Below, in pieces: positions 26,645-35,143 of a DNA stretch of 64,000 nucleotides (within the stretch, counting starts at the first letter, position 1; every line of letters starts with the position of its first letter). Under the pieces are notes generated by a model. The model saw only the letters and a list, made by a program, of their open reading frames with translations. It searched no databases and was not told where the DNA came from. The stretch spans positions 1 to 64,000 of the forward strand of contig JOKI01000017.1 in the NCBI GenBank assembly GCA_000722615.1, written 5' to 3'. The position numbers were made by a program, and so were the translations under genes. This DNA is from Pseudorhizobium pelagicum. GTDB lineage: Bacteria > Pseudomonadota > Alphaproteobacteria > Rhizobiales > Rhizobiaceae.

Positions 26645-27105
26645 ACCCGGGCCCGACCATCCGCGTGCAGGCGCAGGATTTCGACCTGCAGGCGGAGATC
26701 GACGCCCTTGCCAAGGGCCGCCGGGACATCGGCGCCGTGGTGACATTCACCGGCCTCTGCCGCGACGAACAGGGTAGCCTCACCGCGCTCGAACTGGAAC
26801 ATTATCCGGGGATGGCCGAGGCGGAGATGCGGCGCATCGCCGATCTGGCCATCGAACGGTTTTCGCTCATGGGTCTTGCGGCGATCCACCGCTTCGGGAA
26901 GATCCGGCCCGGAGAGAACATCGTCCTTGTGATCGCTGCCGCACCCCACCGTCAGGCCGCCTTCGACGGCGCCAGCTTCATGATGGACTACCTGAAGACC
27001 TCCGCCCCCTTCTGGAAGAAGGAGCACCTTGCCGACGGCTCGTCCGGAGATTGGGTGGCGGCGAAGGATGCCGACGACCGGGCGCGGGAGAAGTGGCGGA
27101 CGTAA
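26641..27105 (+). CDS. moaE: molybdopterin synthase catalytic subunit
   Basis: A 154-residue large subunit that, as a heterotetramer with MoaD, converts precursor Z (cPMP) to molybdopterin. Typical blocks are GAVVTFTGLCRDEQG (about residues 31-45), LELEHYPGMAEAEM (about 50-63), AIHRFGKIRPGENIVLV, and KTSAPFWKKEH with the conserved active-site lysine (about 119-129). The start overlaps the moaD stop by 4 bp. A strong bidirectional terminator lies 26 bp after the stop. Confidence 0.97.
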   Translation: MNPGPTIRVQAQDFDLQAEIDALAKGRRDIGAVVTFTGLCRDEQGSLTALELEHYPGMAEAEMRRIADLAIERFSLMGLAAIHRFGKIRPGENIVLVIAAAPHRQAAFDGASFMMDYLKTSAPFWKKEHLADGSSGDWVAAKDADDRAREKWRT

Positions 27106-27130
27106 GGCGCCTGCCGTGCTGCAGACATGA

Positions 27131-27160
27131 AAAAAGCCGGAGCGCGAGCCCCGGCTTTTT
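27131..27160. terminator. bidirectional terminator between moaE and ndk
   Basis: AAAAAGCCGG (27131-27140) pairs with CCGGCTTTTT (27151-27160) across a 10-nt loop. A and T runs on both sides make it a classic intrinsic terminator for both convergent units. Confidence 0.85.
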
Positions 27161-27181
27161 CATTCAACATCTACGGACGTA

Positions 27182-27604
27182 TCAGCCGACGATTTCGGTG
27201 TCGGAGAACCAGTACTTGATTTCTTCGGCAGCGGTTTCGGGAGCGTCCGAACCGTGGACCGAGTTCTCGCCGATGGAGAGAGCGTGGGTCTTGCGGATGG
27301 TGCCCTCGTCAGCATTGGCCGGGTTGGTGGCGCCCATGATCTCGCGGTTCTTCAGGATGGCGTTCTCGCCTTCCAGAACCTGGACGACGGTCGGGCCGGA
27401 GGTCATGCCTTCGACGAGTTCGCCGAAGAAAGGACGGTCCTTGTGGACGGCGTAGAAGCCTTCGGCTTCGCGCTGGCTCATCCAGACGCGCTTGGAAGCG
27501 ACGACGCGCAGGCCTGCGTCTTCCAGCATCTTGGTGATGGCGCCCGTGAGGTTGCGCTTGGTGGCATCCGGCTTGATCATCGAAAACGTGCGTTCAATCG
27601 CCAT
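27182..27604 (-). CDS. ndk: nucleoside diphosphate kinase
   Basis: A 140-residue enzyme that balances nucleoside triphosphates by phosphate transfer through a phosphohistidine. The protein starts [19 protein letters not shown], and the active-site histidine is in [13 protein letters not shown] (about residue 117). MRGATNP-type text reads [15 protein letters not shown], the conserved nucleotide-binding segment. The length is standard. A GAAC-containing leader and a GTGGGCGG hairpin upstream separate it from the gst gene. No sign of anything unusual. Confidence 0.98.
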   Translation of the reverse strand: MAIERTFSMIKPDATKRNLTGAITKMLEDAGLRVVASKRVWMSQREAEGFYAVHKDRPFFGELVEGMTSGPTVVQVLEGENAILKNREIMGATNPANADEGTIRKTHALSIGENSVHGSDAPETAAEEIKYWFSDTEIVG

Positions 27605-27630
27605 CGTTCAGTTCCTTGTTTTCAGAGAAA

Positions 27631-27653
27631 GTGGGCGGTGTTTACCCGCCCAC
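27631..27653 (-). terminator. hairpin between gst and ndk
   Basis: GTGGGCGG pairs with CCGCCCAC over 8 bp with a 7-nt loop; on the minus strand it is followed by TTTCTCT. It fits a weak terminator for the upstream gst gene. Confidence 0.55.
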
Positions 27654-27683
27654 TGCACTGGAAACAAGGGGGTTTCGGCAATT

Positions 27684-28373
27684 TCACGCCGCTGTCACAC
27701 GGCGACCGAGGCCATCATAGAGGTCGAGGCAACGTTCGAACCACTGCATCACGGCGTCGTCCTGCGCAAGCGGCGGCGGCCCGGCGGTCACCCGCATCCA
27801 CTGCAGCGCGCCGAACAGGATGTAATCGGCAAACAACGGGCCGTCACCACCGAGGAACGGCTGAAAATGCAGCGTGCGGCGGACGGGTTCGAGCCTGGCG
27901 GCGAAGGCTGCCCGTTCGGCCTCGCCTTCCGCGGCGACCTCCTCGATCGGCTTTCCCATGCGCTCAAGCCGGCTGCTTCGGAAATAGACCTGATCCTTCT
28001 CGTCGAGCAGGTCGTGGATGTGCATGATCGCCATCTTCGTCACCGGCATATGCAGGATCATCTGCGAAAAGCTCTCGACGAAGCGCGACAGCGCCTTGCC
28101 GCCCTCGCCGCCGAACAGCGTCGGGCGATCGGGGTAGGCTTCATCCAGATAGAGCGCGATGTCGAAGCTGTCGCGGACCAGGCGGTCGCCGTCGCGGAGG
28201 ATCGGCACGGTCTTCGAAAACCCGTCCTCGATGCCCGGAATGGCCGTGAAGGGGTAAGGGCGCTCGACGAAATCCAGCCCCTTGTGAGCAAGCGCCAGCG
28301 AGACCTTCCAGCAGTGCGGCGAAAACGGTCGGCTCTCATCCTTGCCGCAGAGGGAATAGAGGACACGCGTCAT
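27684..28373 (-). CDS. glutathione S-transferase family protein, LigE-like
   Basis: A 229-residue protein starting MTRVLYSLCGKDESRPFSPH. The thioredoxin-fold N-terminus contains FSPHCWKVSLALAHKGLDF, which resembles the beta-etherase (LigE) branch of GSTs that act on aromatic ethers, followed by KTVPILRDGDRLVRDSFDIA with the glutathione-binding serine. The helical C-terminal half is typical. The substrate is unknown, and no lignin-pathway genes are adjacent. The start is set by GGGAG just upstream. It is divergent from the DinB-fold gene with a 139-bp gap that contains a small palindrome. Confidence 0.88.
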   Translation of the reverse strand: MTRVLYSLCGKDESRPFSPHCWKVSLALAHKGLDFVERPYPFTAIPGIEDGFSKTVPILRDGDRLVRDSFDIALYLDEAYPDRPTLFGGEGGKALSRFVESFSQMILHMPVTKMAIMHIHDLLDEKDQVYFRSSRLERMGKPIEEVAAEGEAERAAFAARLEPVRRTLHFQPFLGGDGPLFADYILFGALQWMRVTAGPPPLAQDDAVMQWFERCLDLYDGLGRRVTAA

Positions 28374-28397
28374 TGGCAGCTCCCGAAGCTTGTTGAT

Positions 28398-28412
28398 CCG
28401 CCATTGTGGCGG
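28398..28412. repeat. 15-bp palindrome in the gst-dinB divergent gap
   Basis: CCGCCA-TTG-TGGCGG is a perfect 6-bp inverted repeat with a 3-nt centre, 25 bp before the gst start on the minus strand and 101 bp before dinB. It is a possible operator, but GC-rich short palindromes can arise by chance. Confidence 0.35.
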
Positions 28413-28512
28413 CCTGAATGTCCAAGATCCAATCAGCAAATTTCATGGATCGGATCACACCCAAGCGGAGTCTTGGCAGCTAAGATCGGCCATGCCAACA
28501 GGAGACTCGCCG

Positions 28513-29022
28513 ATGCGCCGCCATTTCCAGATGTTTGCCGACTACAACCGCTGGGCCAATGCGCTCGTCTACGAGGCCTGCGCCGAATTGACCGAGGCGG
28601 AATACCGCGCCGACCAGGGCGCCTTCTTCGGCTCGGCGCACCGGACGCTGAACCACCTGTTGTGCGCGGACCGGATCTGGCTGAAGCGGGTGACCGGCAG
28701 CGGCGAGGCGCCGACGGCGCTGGATACGATCCTTCACGAGGATTTCGCCGCACTGCGGGAGGCGCGGATTGCCGAGGACCAGAGGATCATCGACTGGATC
28801 GACACGCTGGACGAGGGCAAGCTTGCCGCGTCCTTCACCTACAGCCCGGTCAGCAGTCCGACGGTGATCACCCAGCCGCTCGGGCCGGTGCTTGCCCATG
28901 TCTTCAACCACCAGACCCACCACCGCGGGCAGGTCCACATGATCCTGACGTCGCTCGGCAGGCCGTCCGTCGTGCTCGATCTCGTCTATTTCCTGCGCGG
29001 CGACGGCAAAAGGTGGCTGTAG
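28513..29022 (+). CDS. DinB family protein (putative thiol-dependent metalloenzyme)
   Basis: A 169-residue four-helix-bundle protein of the DinB/YfiT-like superfamily. The three expected metal-binding histidines are in HRTLNHLLCADRIW (His of the NHLL motif, about residue 47) and HVFNHQTHHRGQ (two more, about 133-142). Many members use thiols such as bacillithiol, mycothiol or glutathione, but the reaction here is unknown. GGAG at 28501-28504 is 8 nt before the ATG at 28513 (MRRHFQ), so I prefer it to an upstream in-frame ATG at 28492. Confidence 0.9.
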   Translation: MRRHFQMFADYNRWANALVYEACAELTEAEYRADQGAFFGSAHRTLNHLLCADRIWLKRVTGSGEAPTALDTILHEDFAALREARIAEDQRIIDWIDTLDEGKLAASFTYSPVSSPTVITQPLGPVLAHVFNHQTHHRGQVHMILTSLGRPSVVLDLVYFLRGDGKRWL

Positions 29023-29092
29023 GGAGCATCCGCCTTTCCGATTGCCGAAGCGCGTCTTGCCTTCACCGGCAAGTTCGGCCACAACCCCGGCC

Positions 29093-30976
29093 ATGATAAC
29101 CATTACCGATCTTTCCGCGCGTATCGCCGGCCGCCTTCTGCTCGACCACGCCAGTGTCAGCCTGCCCACCGGCATCAAGGCAGGCCTTGTCGGCCGCAAT
29201 GGTGCGGGCAAGTCGACGCTGTTTCGCGTCATCACCGGAGACCTTTCCTCCGAAAGCGGATCGGTGACGCTGCCGAAGGCCGCCCGCATCGGTCAGGTGG
29301 CGCAGGAAGCGCCGGGCACCGAAGATCCGCTGATCGACATCGTGCTGGCCGCCGACAAGGAACGCACCGCGCTGATGGCGGAGGCGGAGACCGCCACCGA
29401 CCCGCACCGCATCGCCGACATCCAAATGCGCCTCGTCGATATCGACGCGCATTCGGCCGAAGCGCGGGCCGCCAGCATTCTGGCCGGTCTCGGCTTCAAC
29501 TCCGAAGCGCAGCTTCGTCCGGCGTCGGCCTTTTCCGGCGGCTGGCGCATGCGCGTGGCGCTGGCTGCGGTGCTGTTTGCCGAACCCGACCTGCTGCTGC
29601 TCGACGAGCCGACCAACTACCTCGACCTGGAAGGCACGCTGTGGCTGGAAGACTACATCCGCCGCTATCCGCATACCGTCATCATCATCAGCCATGACCG
29701 CGACCTCCTGAACAACGCCGTCAACTCGATCGTCCATCTGGACCAGAAGAAGCTGACCTTCTATCGCGGCGGCTACGACCAGTTCGAGCGCCAGAAGGCC
29801 GAGAACGACGAACTGCAGATGAAGTCCAAGGCGAAGAGCGACGCGGCGCGCAAGCATCTGCAGACCTTCATCGACCGGTTCAAGGCGAAGGCTTCCAAGG
29901 CCAAGCAGGCCCAGAGCCGCGTCAAGGCGCTGGAGCGCATGGGCACGGTCGCCTCGGTCATCGAGGACCACGTCCAGCCGATCACCTTCCCGGAGCCGGA
30001 AAAGCAGCCCGCCTCGCCGATCATCGCCATCAACGGCGGCGCCGTCGGCTACGAGCCGGGCAAGCCGATCCTCAAGAACCTCAACCTGCGCATCGACAAC
30101 GACGACCGCATTGCGCTGCTGGGCTCGAACGGCAACGGCAAATCCACCTTCGCCAAGTTCATCTCCGGACGGCTGCCGCCCGAAAGCGGCGACCTGCGGC
30201 TGGCGCCCAGCCTGAAGATCGGCTTCTTCGCCCAGCACCAGCTGGACGACCTTGTGCCGGAAGACACGCCGGTCGAGCACGTGCGCCGGCTGATGCCCGG
30301 GGCACCGGAGGCCAAGGTGCGCGGTCGCGTCGCGCAGATGGGTCTGGCGACGGAGAAGATGAACACCGCCGCCAAGGATCTGTCCGGTGGCGAAAAGGCG
30401 CGCCTGCTGATGGGGCTTGCGGCCTTCCACGCCCCGAACCTCCTGATCCTCGACGAGCCGACGAACCACCTCGACATCGACAGCCGACGGGCGCTGATCG
30501 AAGCGCTCAACGACTACAACGGCGCCGTCATCCTGATCAGCCACGACCGGCACCTGATCGAGGCGACCGTCGACCGGCTCTGGCTCGTCAACAACGGAAC
30601 GGTGGAGACCTTCGAGGGCGACCTCGAGGAATACCGCAGCCTGATTGTCAGTTCCGGTAAAAAAAAAGAAGAAAAGCCGCAGCTGAGTGACGACGCGGCA
30701 TCCAAGGCCGAGCAGCGGAAGGCGAGCGCGGACCGGCGTGCCTCGCTGGCGCCGCTGCGCAAAAAGATCAACGAAATCGAGTCTGTAACCGCAAAGCTTG
30801 AGAAGCAGATTCAATCGCTTGATGCAGAACTTGCGGACCCGGTACTCTACGAGAAGCACCCGGCCAAGGCCGCCGACAAGGTCAAGCAACGCGGCGAAGC
30901 CGCCGCCAAGCTCGCCGCCGCCGAAGAGCAGTGGCTGGCGCTGTCGGCCGAGTACGAAGAGGCGATGGCGGGTTAA
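29093..30976 (+). CDS. ABC-F family ATPase (Uup/YheS-like)
   Basis: A 627-residue soluble protein with two ABC domains and no membrane segment. Domain 1 has Walker A GRNGAGKST, signature FSGGWRMRV and Walker B LLLLDEPTNYLDL. The linker has the ABC-F form (FYRGGYDQFERQKAEND, about residues 222-238). Domain 2 has GSNGNGKST, LSGGEKARL and LLILDEPTNHLDI. A charged C-terminal coiled coil (about 550-625) follows. Members act at the ribosome E site or in translation control. A run of nine A at 30659-30667 within the linker to the coiled coil could promote slippage. The start MITITDL is chosen over an in-frame start 17 codons earlier. Confidence 0.95.
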   Translation: MITITDLSARIAGRLLLDHASVSLPTGIKAGLVGRNGAGKSTLFRVITGDLSSESGSVTLPKAARIGQVAQEAPGTEDPLIDIVLAADKERTALMAEAETATDPHRIADIQMRLVDIDAHSAEARAASILAGLGFNSEAQLRPASAFSGGWRMRVALAAVLFAEPDLLLLDEPTNYLDLEGTLWLEDYIRRYPHTVIIISHDRDLLNNAVNSIVHLDQKKLTFYRGGYDQFERQKAENDELQMKSKAKSDAARKHLQTFIDRFKAKASKAKQAQSRVKALERMGTVASVIEDHVQPITFPEPEKQPASPIIAINGGAVGYEPGKPILKNLNLRIDNDDRIALLGSNGNGKSTFAKFISGRLPPESGDLRLAPSLKIGFFAQHQLDDLVPEDTPVEHVRRLMPGAPEAKVRGRVAQMGLATEKMNTAAKDLSGGEKARLLMGLAAFHAPNLLILDEPTNHLDIDSRRALIEALNDYNGAVILISHDRHLIEATVDRLWLVNNGTVETFEGDLEEYRSLIVSSGKKKEEKPQLSDDAASKAEQRKASADRRASLAPLRKKINEIESVTAKLEKQIQSLDAELADPVLYEKHPAKAADKVKQRGEAAAKLAAAEEQWLALSAEYEEAMAG

Positions 30977-30978
30977 GC

Positions 30979-31021
30979 TTGTTGCCGCCCTGAATATACA
31001 CTATCTTCCTGCGTATATTCA
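30979..31021 (+). promoter_or_regulatory. vapBC promoter with flanking operator half-sites
   Basis: TTGTTG (30979-30984), 17-bp spacer and TATCTT (31002-31007) form a good promoter. A perfect 9-bp inverted repeat, TGAATATAC (30991-30999) and GTATATTCA (31013-31021), brackets the -10. This matches an autoregulated toxin-antitoxin operator bound by the VapB dimer. Confidence 0.65.
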
Positions 31022-31032
31022 CGAGGTGCGAG

Positions 31033-31281
31033 ATGCCGCTTTACGTCCGCGACGAGCGTGTGAACCAGCTGGCCGAGCAGGCCCAGAAGATCCTCAACGC
31101 GCCGACCAAGACCGATGCCATCCGGCAGGCGCTGGAGCGTGTGGTGGGTGATAGCGAACCCGCGAAGCCAATGCTTGCCGACCGGTTGAAAGCAATCCGC
31201 GACCGATATCAGGCGCTGGGTTCGCCGAACCCAGACTTCGACGAGAAGCAATTTCTCGATGAGATGTGGGGAAATGACTGA
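31033..31281 (+). CDS. vapB: VapB-type antitoxin (Rv0623-like)
   Basis: An 82-residue protein beginning MPLYVRDERVNQLAEQ. The first half is a short DNA-binding region (VNQLAEQAQKILNAPTKTDA followed by IRQALERV, residues 10-38) found in the PSK/VapB family; the C-terminal half (FDEKQFLDEMWGND) would bind the toxin. The stop codon shares a base with the toxin start (TGATG). The palindrome around the promoter suggests autorepression. The pair sits between the ABC-F gene and holC and is likely an accessory insertion. The family label is by pattern, not alignment. Confidence 0.85.
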   Translation: MPLYVRDERVNQLAEQAQKILNAPTKTDAIRQALERVVGDSEPAKPMLADRLKAIRDRYQALGSPNPDFDEKQFLDEMWGND

Positions 31282-31673
31282 TGTTCCTCGATACCTCGGC
31301 GATTGTGGAGTATTTCATCACTGGGCCGGAGTTCGAACGGATCGCCGCCGCACTTTCCAGCTCTAACACCCGATTCTGCCTGTTGCCGAGCGTGGTTTTC
31401 GAAGCTGCGACTGTTCTTGCCAGCAAACGCGAGATCGAAATCGCGGAATCCACCAGGCTTCTCGACGAATTTCTTCGCGAACTGGATGCCGAAGTCTTAC
31501 CAGCCACTTGGGAGACAGCAATCGCTGCTCTCGACGCCTTCGCCCGCTACGGCAAGGGGCGCCATCCCGCGAAGCTCAACTTCGGCGACTGCTTCAGCTG
31601 TGCCGGTGCAAAGTCGGCCGGCGTGCCGCTTCTCTATGTCGGCCGGGATTTCGCTCAGACGGATCTGGCCTGA
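31281..31673 (+). CDS. vapC: VapC toxin, PIN-domain ribonuclease
   Basis: A 130-residue PIN nuclease. All four acidic positions are visible: Asp4 (MFLDTSAIVEYF), Glu in LPSVVFEAATVL, Asp in LNFGDCFSCAGA and Asp in YVGRDFAQTDL. It probably cleaves tRNA or rRNA when free of VapB. The start overlaps the vapB stop by one base. Unlike the locus at 16.1 kb, this toxin is complete. It ends two bases before the holC stop codon on the other strand. Confidence 0.9.
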   Translation: MFLDTSAIVEYFITGPEFERIAAALSSSNTRFCLLPSVVFEAATVLASKREIEIAESTRLLDEFLRELDAEVLPATWETAIAALDAFARYGKGRHPAKLNFGDCFSCAGAKSAGVPLLYVGRDFAQTDLA

Positions 31674-31675
31674 GT

Positions 31676-32125
31676 TCACGCCTTCTTCACCCAGCGCCCC
31701 TCCGGCGACTGCTGCCAGTAGGTCAGCGCGTGGCCTTCGCCCTTCAGCCTCTTCCACTGCATCCGCGCATCGTCGAGCTGAATGGCGTCATGGCCGTCGA
31801 ACATGAAGACGACGCGCTCATAGGCATCAAGCGGCGGCGGCTCGGCGCCGTCGACGAGGAAGCGCACGGTGGCCTGGTTGGCGTTGTCCGGGGTCGCGGT
31901 GAGCAGCACCGGCTGCGCCTGTGCATGCTCCGTTCCGTCCGTCCCGTGCGGCAGGAAACTGTCCTCGCGGTAGGTCCAGAGATGAGCGTCGAGACTGTCC
32001 CGACGCCCCTCCTCGCGCGTCTGCACCACCACCCGCCAGCCGCGTTCGACGCTCTTCTCGAGGAGCGCCGGCAGCGCCTCCTCGAGCTTTGATTCCGTCA
32101 GGTGGTAGAACAGGACTTCGGTCAT
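31676..32125 (-). CDS. holC: DNA polymerase III chi subunit
   Basis: A 149-residue subunit of the clamp-loader complex that links polymerase III to single-strand-binding protein. The N-terminus TEVLFYHLTESKLEEALPAL is characteristic, with further blocks ERGWRVVVQTREEGRRDSLD, YREDSFLPHG and FMFDGHDAIQLDDAR. It starts four bases after the pepA stop, the usual pepA-holC order of proteobacteria. The fold lacks catalytic residues of its own. Confidence 0.95.
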   Translation of the reverse strand: MTEVLFYHLTESKLEEALPALLEKSVERGWRVVVQTREEGRRDSLDAHLWTYREDSFLPHGTDGTEHAQAQPVLLTATPDNANQATVRFLVDGAEPPPLDAYERVVFMFDGHDAIQLDDARMQWKRLKGEGHALTYWQQSPEGRWVKKA

Positions 32126-32129
32126 CGGC

Positions 32130-33620
32130 TCATGCTTCGTAGTGATCGCGCACGAGCCTGTCGAGCAGGCGTACGCCGTAGCCGGAGGCCCAGGACTGGC
32201 TGATCTCCGTCGACGGCGAGTTCATCGCGGTGCCGGCGACATCGAGATGGGCCCAGGGAGTTTCGCCGACGAATCGCTTCAGGAACTGCGCCGCCGTGAT
32301 CGCTCCGGCGTGGCGACCGCCGGTGTTCTTCATATCGGCAAACTTGGAATCGATCATCTTGTCGTATTCCTTGGCAAGCGGGAGGCGCCAGAGCTTTTCG
32401 CCGGTTGCCTCGCCCGCGGCCGAAAGCCGGCCGGCCAGTTCGTCGTCGTTGCAGAAGAGGCCGGCGTGCTGGTTGCCGAGCGCCACGAGGACGGCGCCGG
32501 TGAGCGTTGCGAGGTTGATCATGAAGCGCGGCTTGAAGCGGTCGTTGCAGTACCAGAGGGCATCCCCCAGCACAAGCCGGCCTTCCGCGTCGGTATTGAT
32601 GATCTCGATCGTCTGGCCCGACATCGAGGTGACGATGTCGCCCGGGCGCTGGGCATTGCCGTCCGGCATGTTTTCGACCAGTCCGATGATACCGATGGCG
32701 TTGACCCTGGCCTTGCGGCCAGCCAGCACATGCATCAGGCCGGTCACGGCGGCAGCACCGCCCATGTCGCCCTTCATGTCCTCCATGCCGCCGCCCGGCT
32801 TCAGAGAGATGCCGCCCGAATCGAAGACGACGCCCTTGCCGACGAACGCGATCGGCGTGTCTTCCGGCTTGCCGCCCTTCCACTGCATCACCGCAAGCCG
32901 CGGCGGACGGGCGGAGCCCTGGGCGACCCCCAGCAGAGCGCCCATCTTCAGCTCCTGCATCGCCTGTTCATCAAGGATCTCCACCTCGACGCCGAGCGCC
33001 TCCAGCGCCTTCGCCTTGTCGGCGAATTCAACCGGGCCCAGCACGTTCGGCGGCAGGTTGACGAGATCGCGGGCCAGCAGGACGCCGCCGGCCACGGCTT
33101 GGGCCTCGGCAAGCAAGGCCTCGGCCTGCGCATGGGCGCTCGTGACGATGGTGACGGAGACCTTCTTCGGCGGCTTCTCCTCGTCGTCCTTCTTCTTCGT
33201 CTTGTAGGTATCAAAGCTATAGCCGCGCAGCATCACGCCGAGCGCGAAATCCGCCGCCCTCGCCGCTTCGACCTCGATGCCGGGTGCGTCGAGGAAAACG
33301 ACCACGTCGGTTGCGGACTTGAAGCCGGCGGCAGCCGCGCCGCCGGCCCGCATCCAGTCATAGTCCGTGAGATCGTCCGGCTTGCCGAGGCCGAGCACCA
33401 GCAGCCGATCCGCCTTCGAACCCTGCGGCGCGATCACCTCCAGCGTGCCCATCGACTTCGCCTTGAACCTGGCGATGCCGGCGGCGCGGTCGCAGATACC
33501 CTGCGGGTCGGCATCCTGACTGCCGGCGGGCTTCGATTCACCGGCGGCCTGCAACATCACGGCCAGGCTTCCGTCCAGCGGCGCGGACGCTGCAAAATGA
33601 ATTTCATAGTTCGACGACAT
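32130..33620 (-). CDS. pepA: leucyl aminopeptidase
   Basis: A 496-residue M17 metallopeptidase that removes N-terminal residues from peptides. Metal and catalytic residues lie in [20 protein letters not shown] (about residues 254-273) and the signature [16 protein letters not shown] (about 335-350). Ahead of the catalytic domain is the N-terminal macro-like domain. Three start codons are consecutive: a GTG at 33626 and ATGs at 33623 and 33620. A GGAG nearby favours 33620, though 33623 is possible. It shares a transcript with holC. PepA proteins of some bacteria also bind DNA, which is not testable here. Confidence 0.96.
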   Translation of the reverse strand: MSSNYEIHFAASAPLDGSLAVMLQAAGESKPAGSQDADPQGICDRAAGIARFKAKSMGTLEVIAPQGSKADRLLVLGLGKPDDLTDYDWMRAGGAAAAGFKSATDVVVFLDAPGIEVEAARAADFALGVMLRGYSFDTYKTKKKDDEEKPPKKVSVTIVTSAHAQAEALLAEAQAVAGGVLLARDLVNLPPNVLGPVEFADKAKALEALGVEVEILDEQAMQELKMGALLGVAQGSARPPRLAVMQWKGGKPEDTPIAFVGKGVVFDSGGISLKPGGGMEDMKGDMGGAAAVTGLMHVLAGRKARVNAIGIIGLVENMPDGNAQRPGDIVTSMSGQTIEIINTDAEGRLVLGDALWYCNDRFKPRFMINLATLTGAVLVALGNQHAGLFCNDDELAGRLSAAGEATGEKLWRLPLAKEYDKMIDSKFADMKNTGGRHAGAITAAQFLKRFVGETPWAHLDVAGTAMNSPSTEISQSWASGYGVRLLDRLVRDHYEA

Positions 33621-33973
33621 CATCACTCCAGGGCTTTCATTGGTTGGCTGCGATCATCCCCGTTTCGCCCGCCAAGGCAACCGAAATGGGGCAGGAGCGA
33701 CGATTGATCCACCATCGGCCGCCATGACTGCCCGCGATTTCGCATGGATAACTGGTCAAAGGTGACGTCGCTCGCCGCAGCATTCCTCAGGCAGGGCGGG
33801 CCTGGCGCGCCTTCCGGAGGTCACCGGGATTTTCGAAATGACACAGTCCGTGAAAAAATCGCATTCACCGACCACATTGTGAGGTAGAAGCTGTCGCCAA
33901 CGCAAAGGCCTTCGCTTAGATACGCTGGCCCCTTGTTGACACGAGGAGGTCTGACTCGCTGCACCGGAACCTG
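33621..33973. promoter_or_regulatory. 353-bp divergent region between pepA and lptF
   Basis: No convincing gene was seen. GGTGAC near 33759 and GTCACC near 33817 form distant arms of an inverted repeat, and a possible weak promoter ends with TTAGAT (33916-33921). GAGGAGG near 33942 is too far from the lptF ATG to be its ribosome site unless an unusual start is used. I could not identify the true promoters. Confidence 0.4.
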
Positions 33974-35143
33974 ATGAAGCTCCTCGAAATCTACATATTG
34001 CGCAGGATCCTGCAGATGTTCCTGGTGACGCTCCTGCCGGTGCTCACCATCATCTGGACTATTCAGGTGCTCGGGCGCATCAACCTTGTCACCGACACGG
34101 GCCAGTCGATGGGTTCGTTCGTGACGTTGGCGACCTTCATCCTGCCGACCATCATTCCCGTCGTCCTGCCTTTCGCCCTGGCGATCGGCATCACCCAGAC
34201 GCTGACGGCGATGAACAATGATTCCGAGCTGCCCGTGATCGATGCGGCCGGTGCGTCGCGAAGCATCATCTATCGCCCGGTCCTGCTTCTCGCGGCCTTT
34301 CTCAGCATATTTTCCTTCGTCGTCGCGAATTTCGTCGAGCCGCCGGCGCGCGTTGCCGCACGGCAGATGGTGGCGGCGGCCTATGCGGATCTCCTGTCCT
34401 CCGTCATCGAAGAGAAGACCTTCCGAAGCATCGAGGACGGTCTCTACGTGCAGATCTCGGAGCGGCATTCCGGACGGGTGCTGACGGGTCTGTTCGTCGT
34501 CGATTACCGGGACCCGAACTTCGACCTCATCTATTACGCCAAGCAGGGATCGATCGACGAAGGCGGGACGTCATTGACGATGCAGGACGGGGAAGTCCAC
34601 CGCAAGACGCCGGACGGACGCATCTCGATCATCAAGTTCGCCTCCTACGCCTTCGACCTGTCGGCCATGACCGCATCGGAAGGCCCCTCTCTGGGCGCGA
34701 CCGACCGGAGCCTCGCGTTCCTGCTCAATCCGGATCCTGCCGACCCGCATGTGCAGGGATCGCCGGGAAGCTATCGGTCGGAACTCCACGGGCGCCTGAC
34801 GGAATGGCTGTTTCCGCTGATGTTCGCTTTCATCTCCCTGGTTGTCGCGGGCGATTCGCGATCCCATCGCCAGACCCGCCTGCACCCGATGGTGACGGCG
34901 CTGATCCTAGCGTTCGGGCTGCGCTGGCTCGGCTTCACGCTGAAGAATGTCGTGAAGCAGGATGAAGCCTACACGCTGCTCATGTACCTGCTGCCTGTCG
35001 CGACCATTGCGGGATGCAGCTATCTGCTTGCGACGCACAAGACGATCCGCATGCCGAAAGCCCTTGCCAATCTTCTGGGCCAGACGCTGCGAAGGTTCCG
35101 GCGACGTGCGGGAGATCAATCCTCGGTCGGAGGTGGCGCATGA
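33974..35143 (+). CDS. lptF: LPS export ABC transporter permease LptF
   Basis: A 389-residue inner-membrane permease of the YjgP/YjgQ family. With LptG and the LptB ATPase it extracts LPS and pushes it onto the LptC-LptA bridge. The N-terminus MKLLEIYILRRILQMFLVTL is typical. Three membrane segments at the N-terminus, a periplasmic beta-jellyroll domain (about residues 130-265) and three C-terminal segments are visible, with the cytoplasmic loop AMNNDSELPVIDAAGAS that contacts LptB. The stop overlaps lptG by 4 bp. No good Shine-Dalgarno precedes the ATG. Some rhizobial annotations call this an FtsX-like permease, but I see no such feature. Confidence 0.95.
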   Translation: MKLLEIYILRRILQMFLVTLLPVLTIIWTIQVLGRINLVTDTGQSMGSFVTLATFILPTIIPVVLPFALAIGITQTLTAMNNDSELPVIDAAGASRSIIYRPVLLLAAFLSIFSFVVANFVEPPARVAARQMVAAAYADLLSSVIEEKTFRSIEDGLYVQISERHSGRVLTGLFVVDYRDPNFDLIYYAKQGSIDEGGTSLTMQDGEVHRKTPDGRISIIKFASYAFDLSAMTASEGPSLGATDRSLAFLLNPDPADPHVQGSPGSYRSELHGRLTEWLFPLMFAFISLVVAGDSRSHRQTRLHPMVTALILAFGLRWLGFTLKNVVKQDEAYTLLMYLLPVATIAGCSYLLATHKTIRMPKALANLLGQTLRRFRRRAGDQSSVGGGA

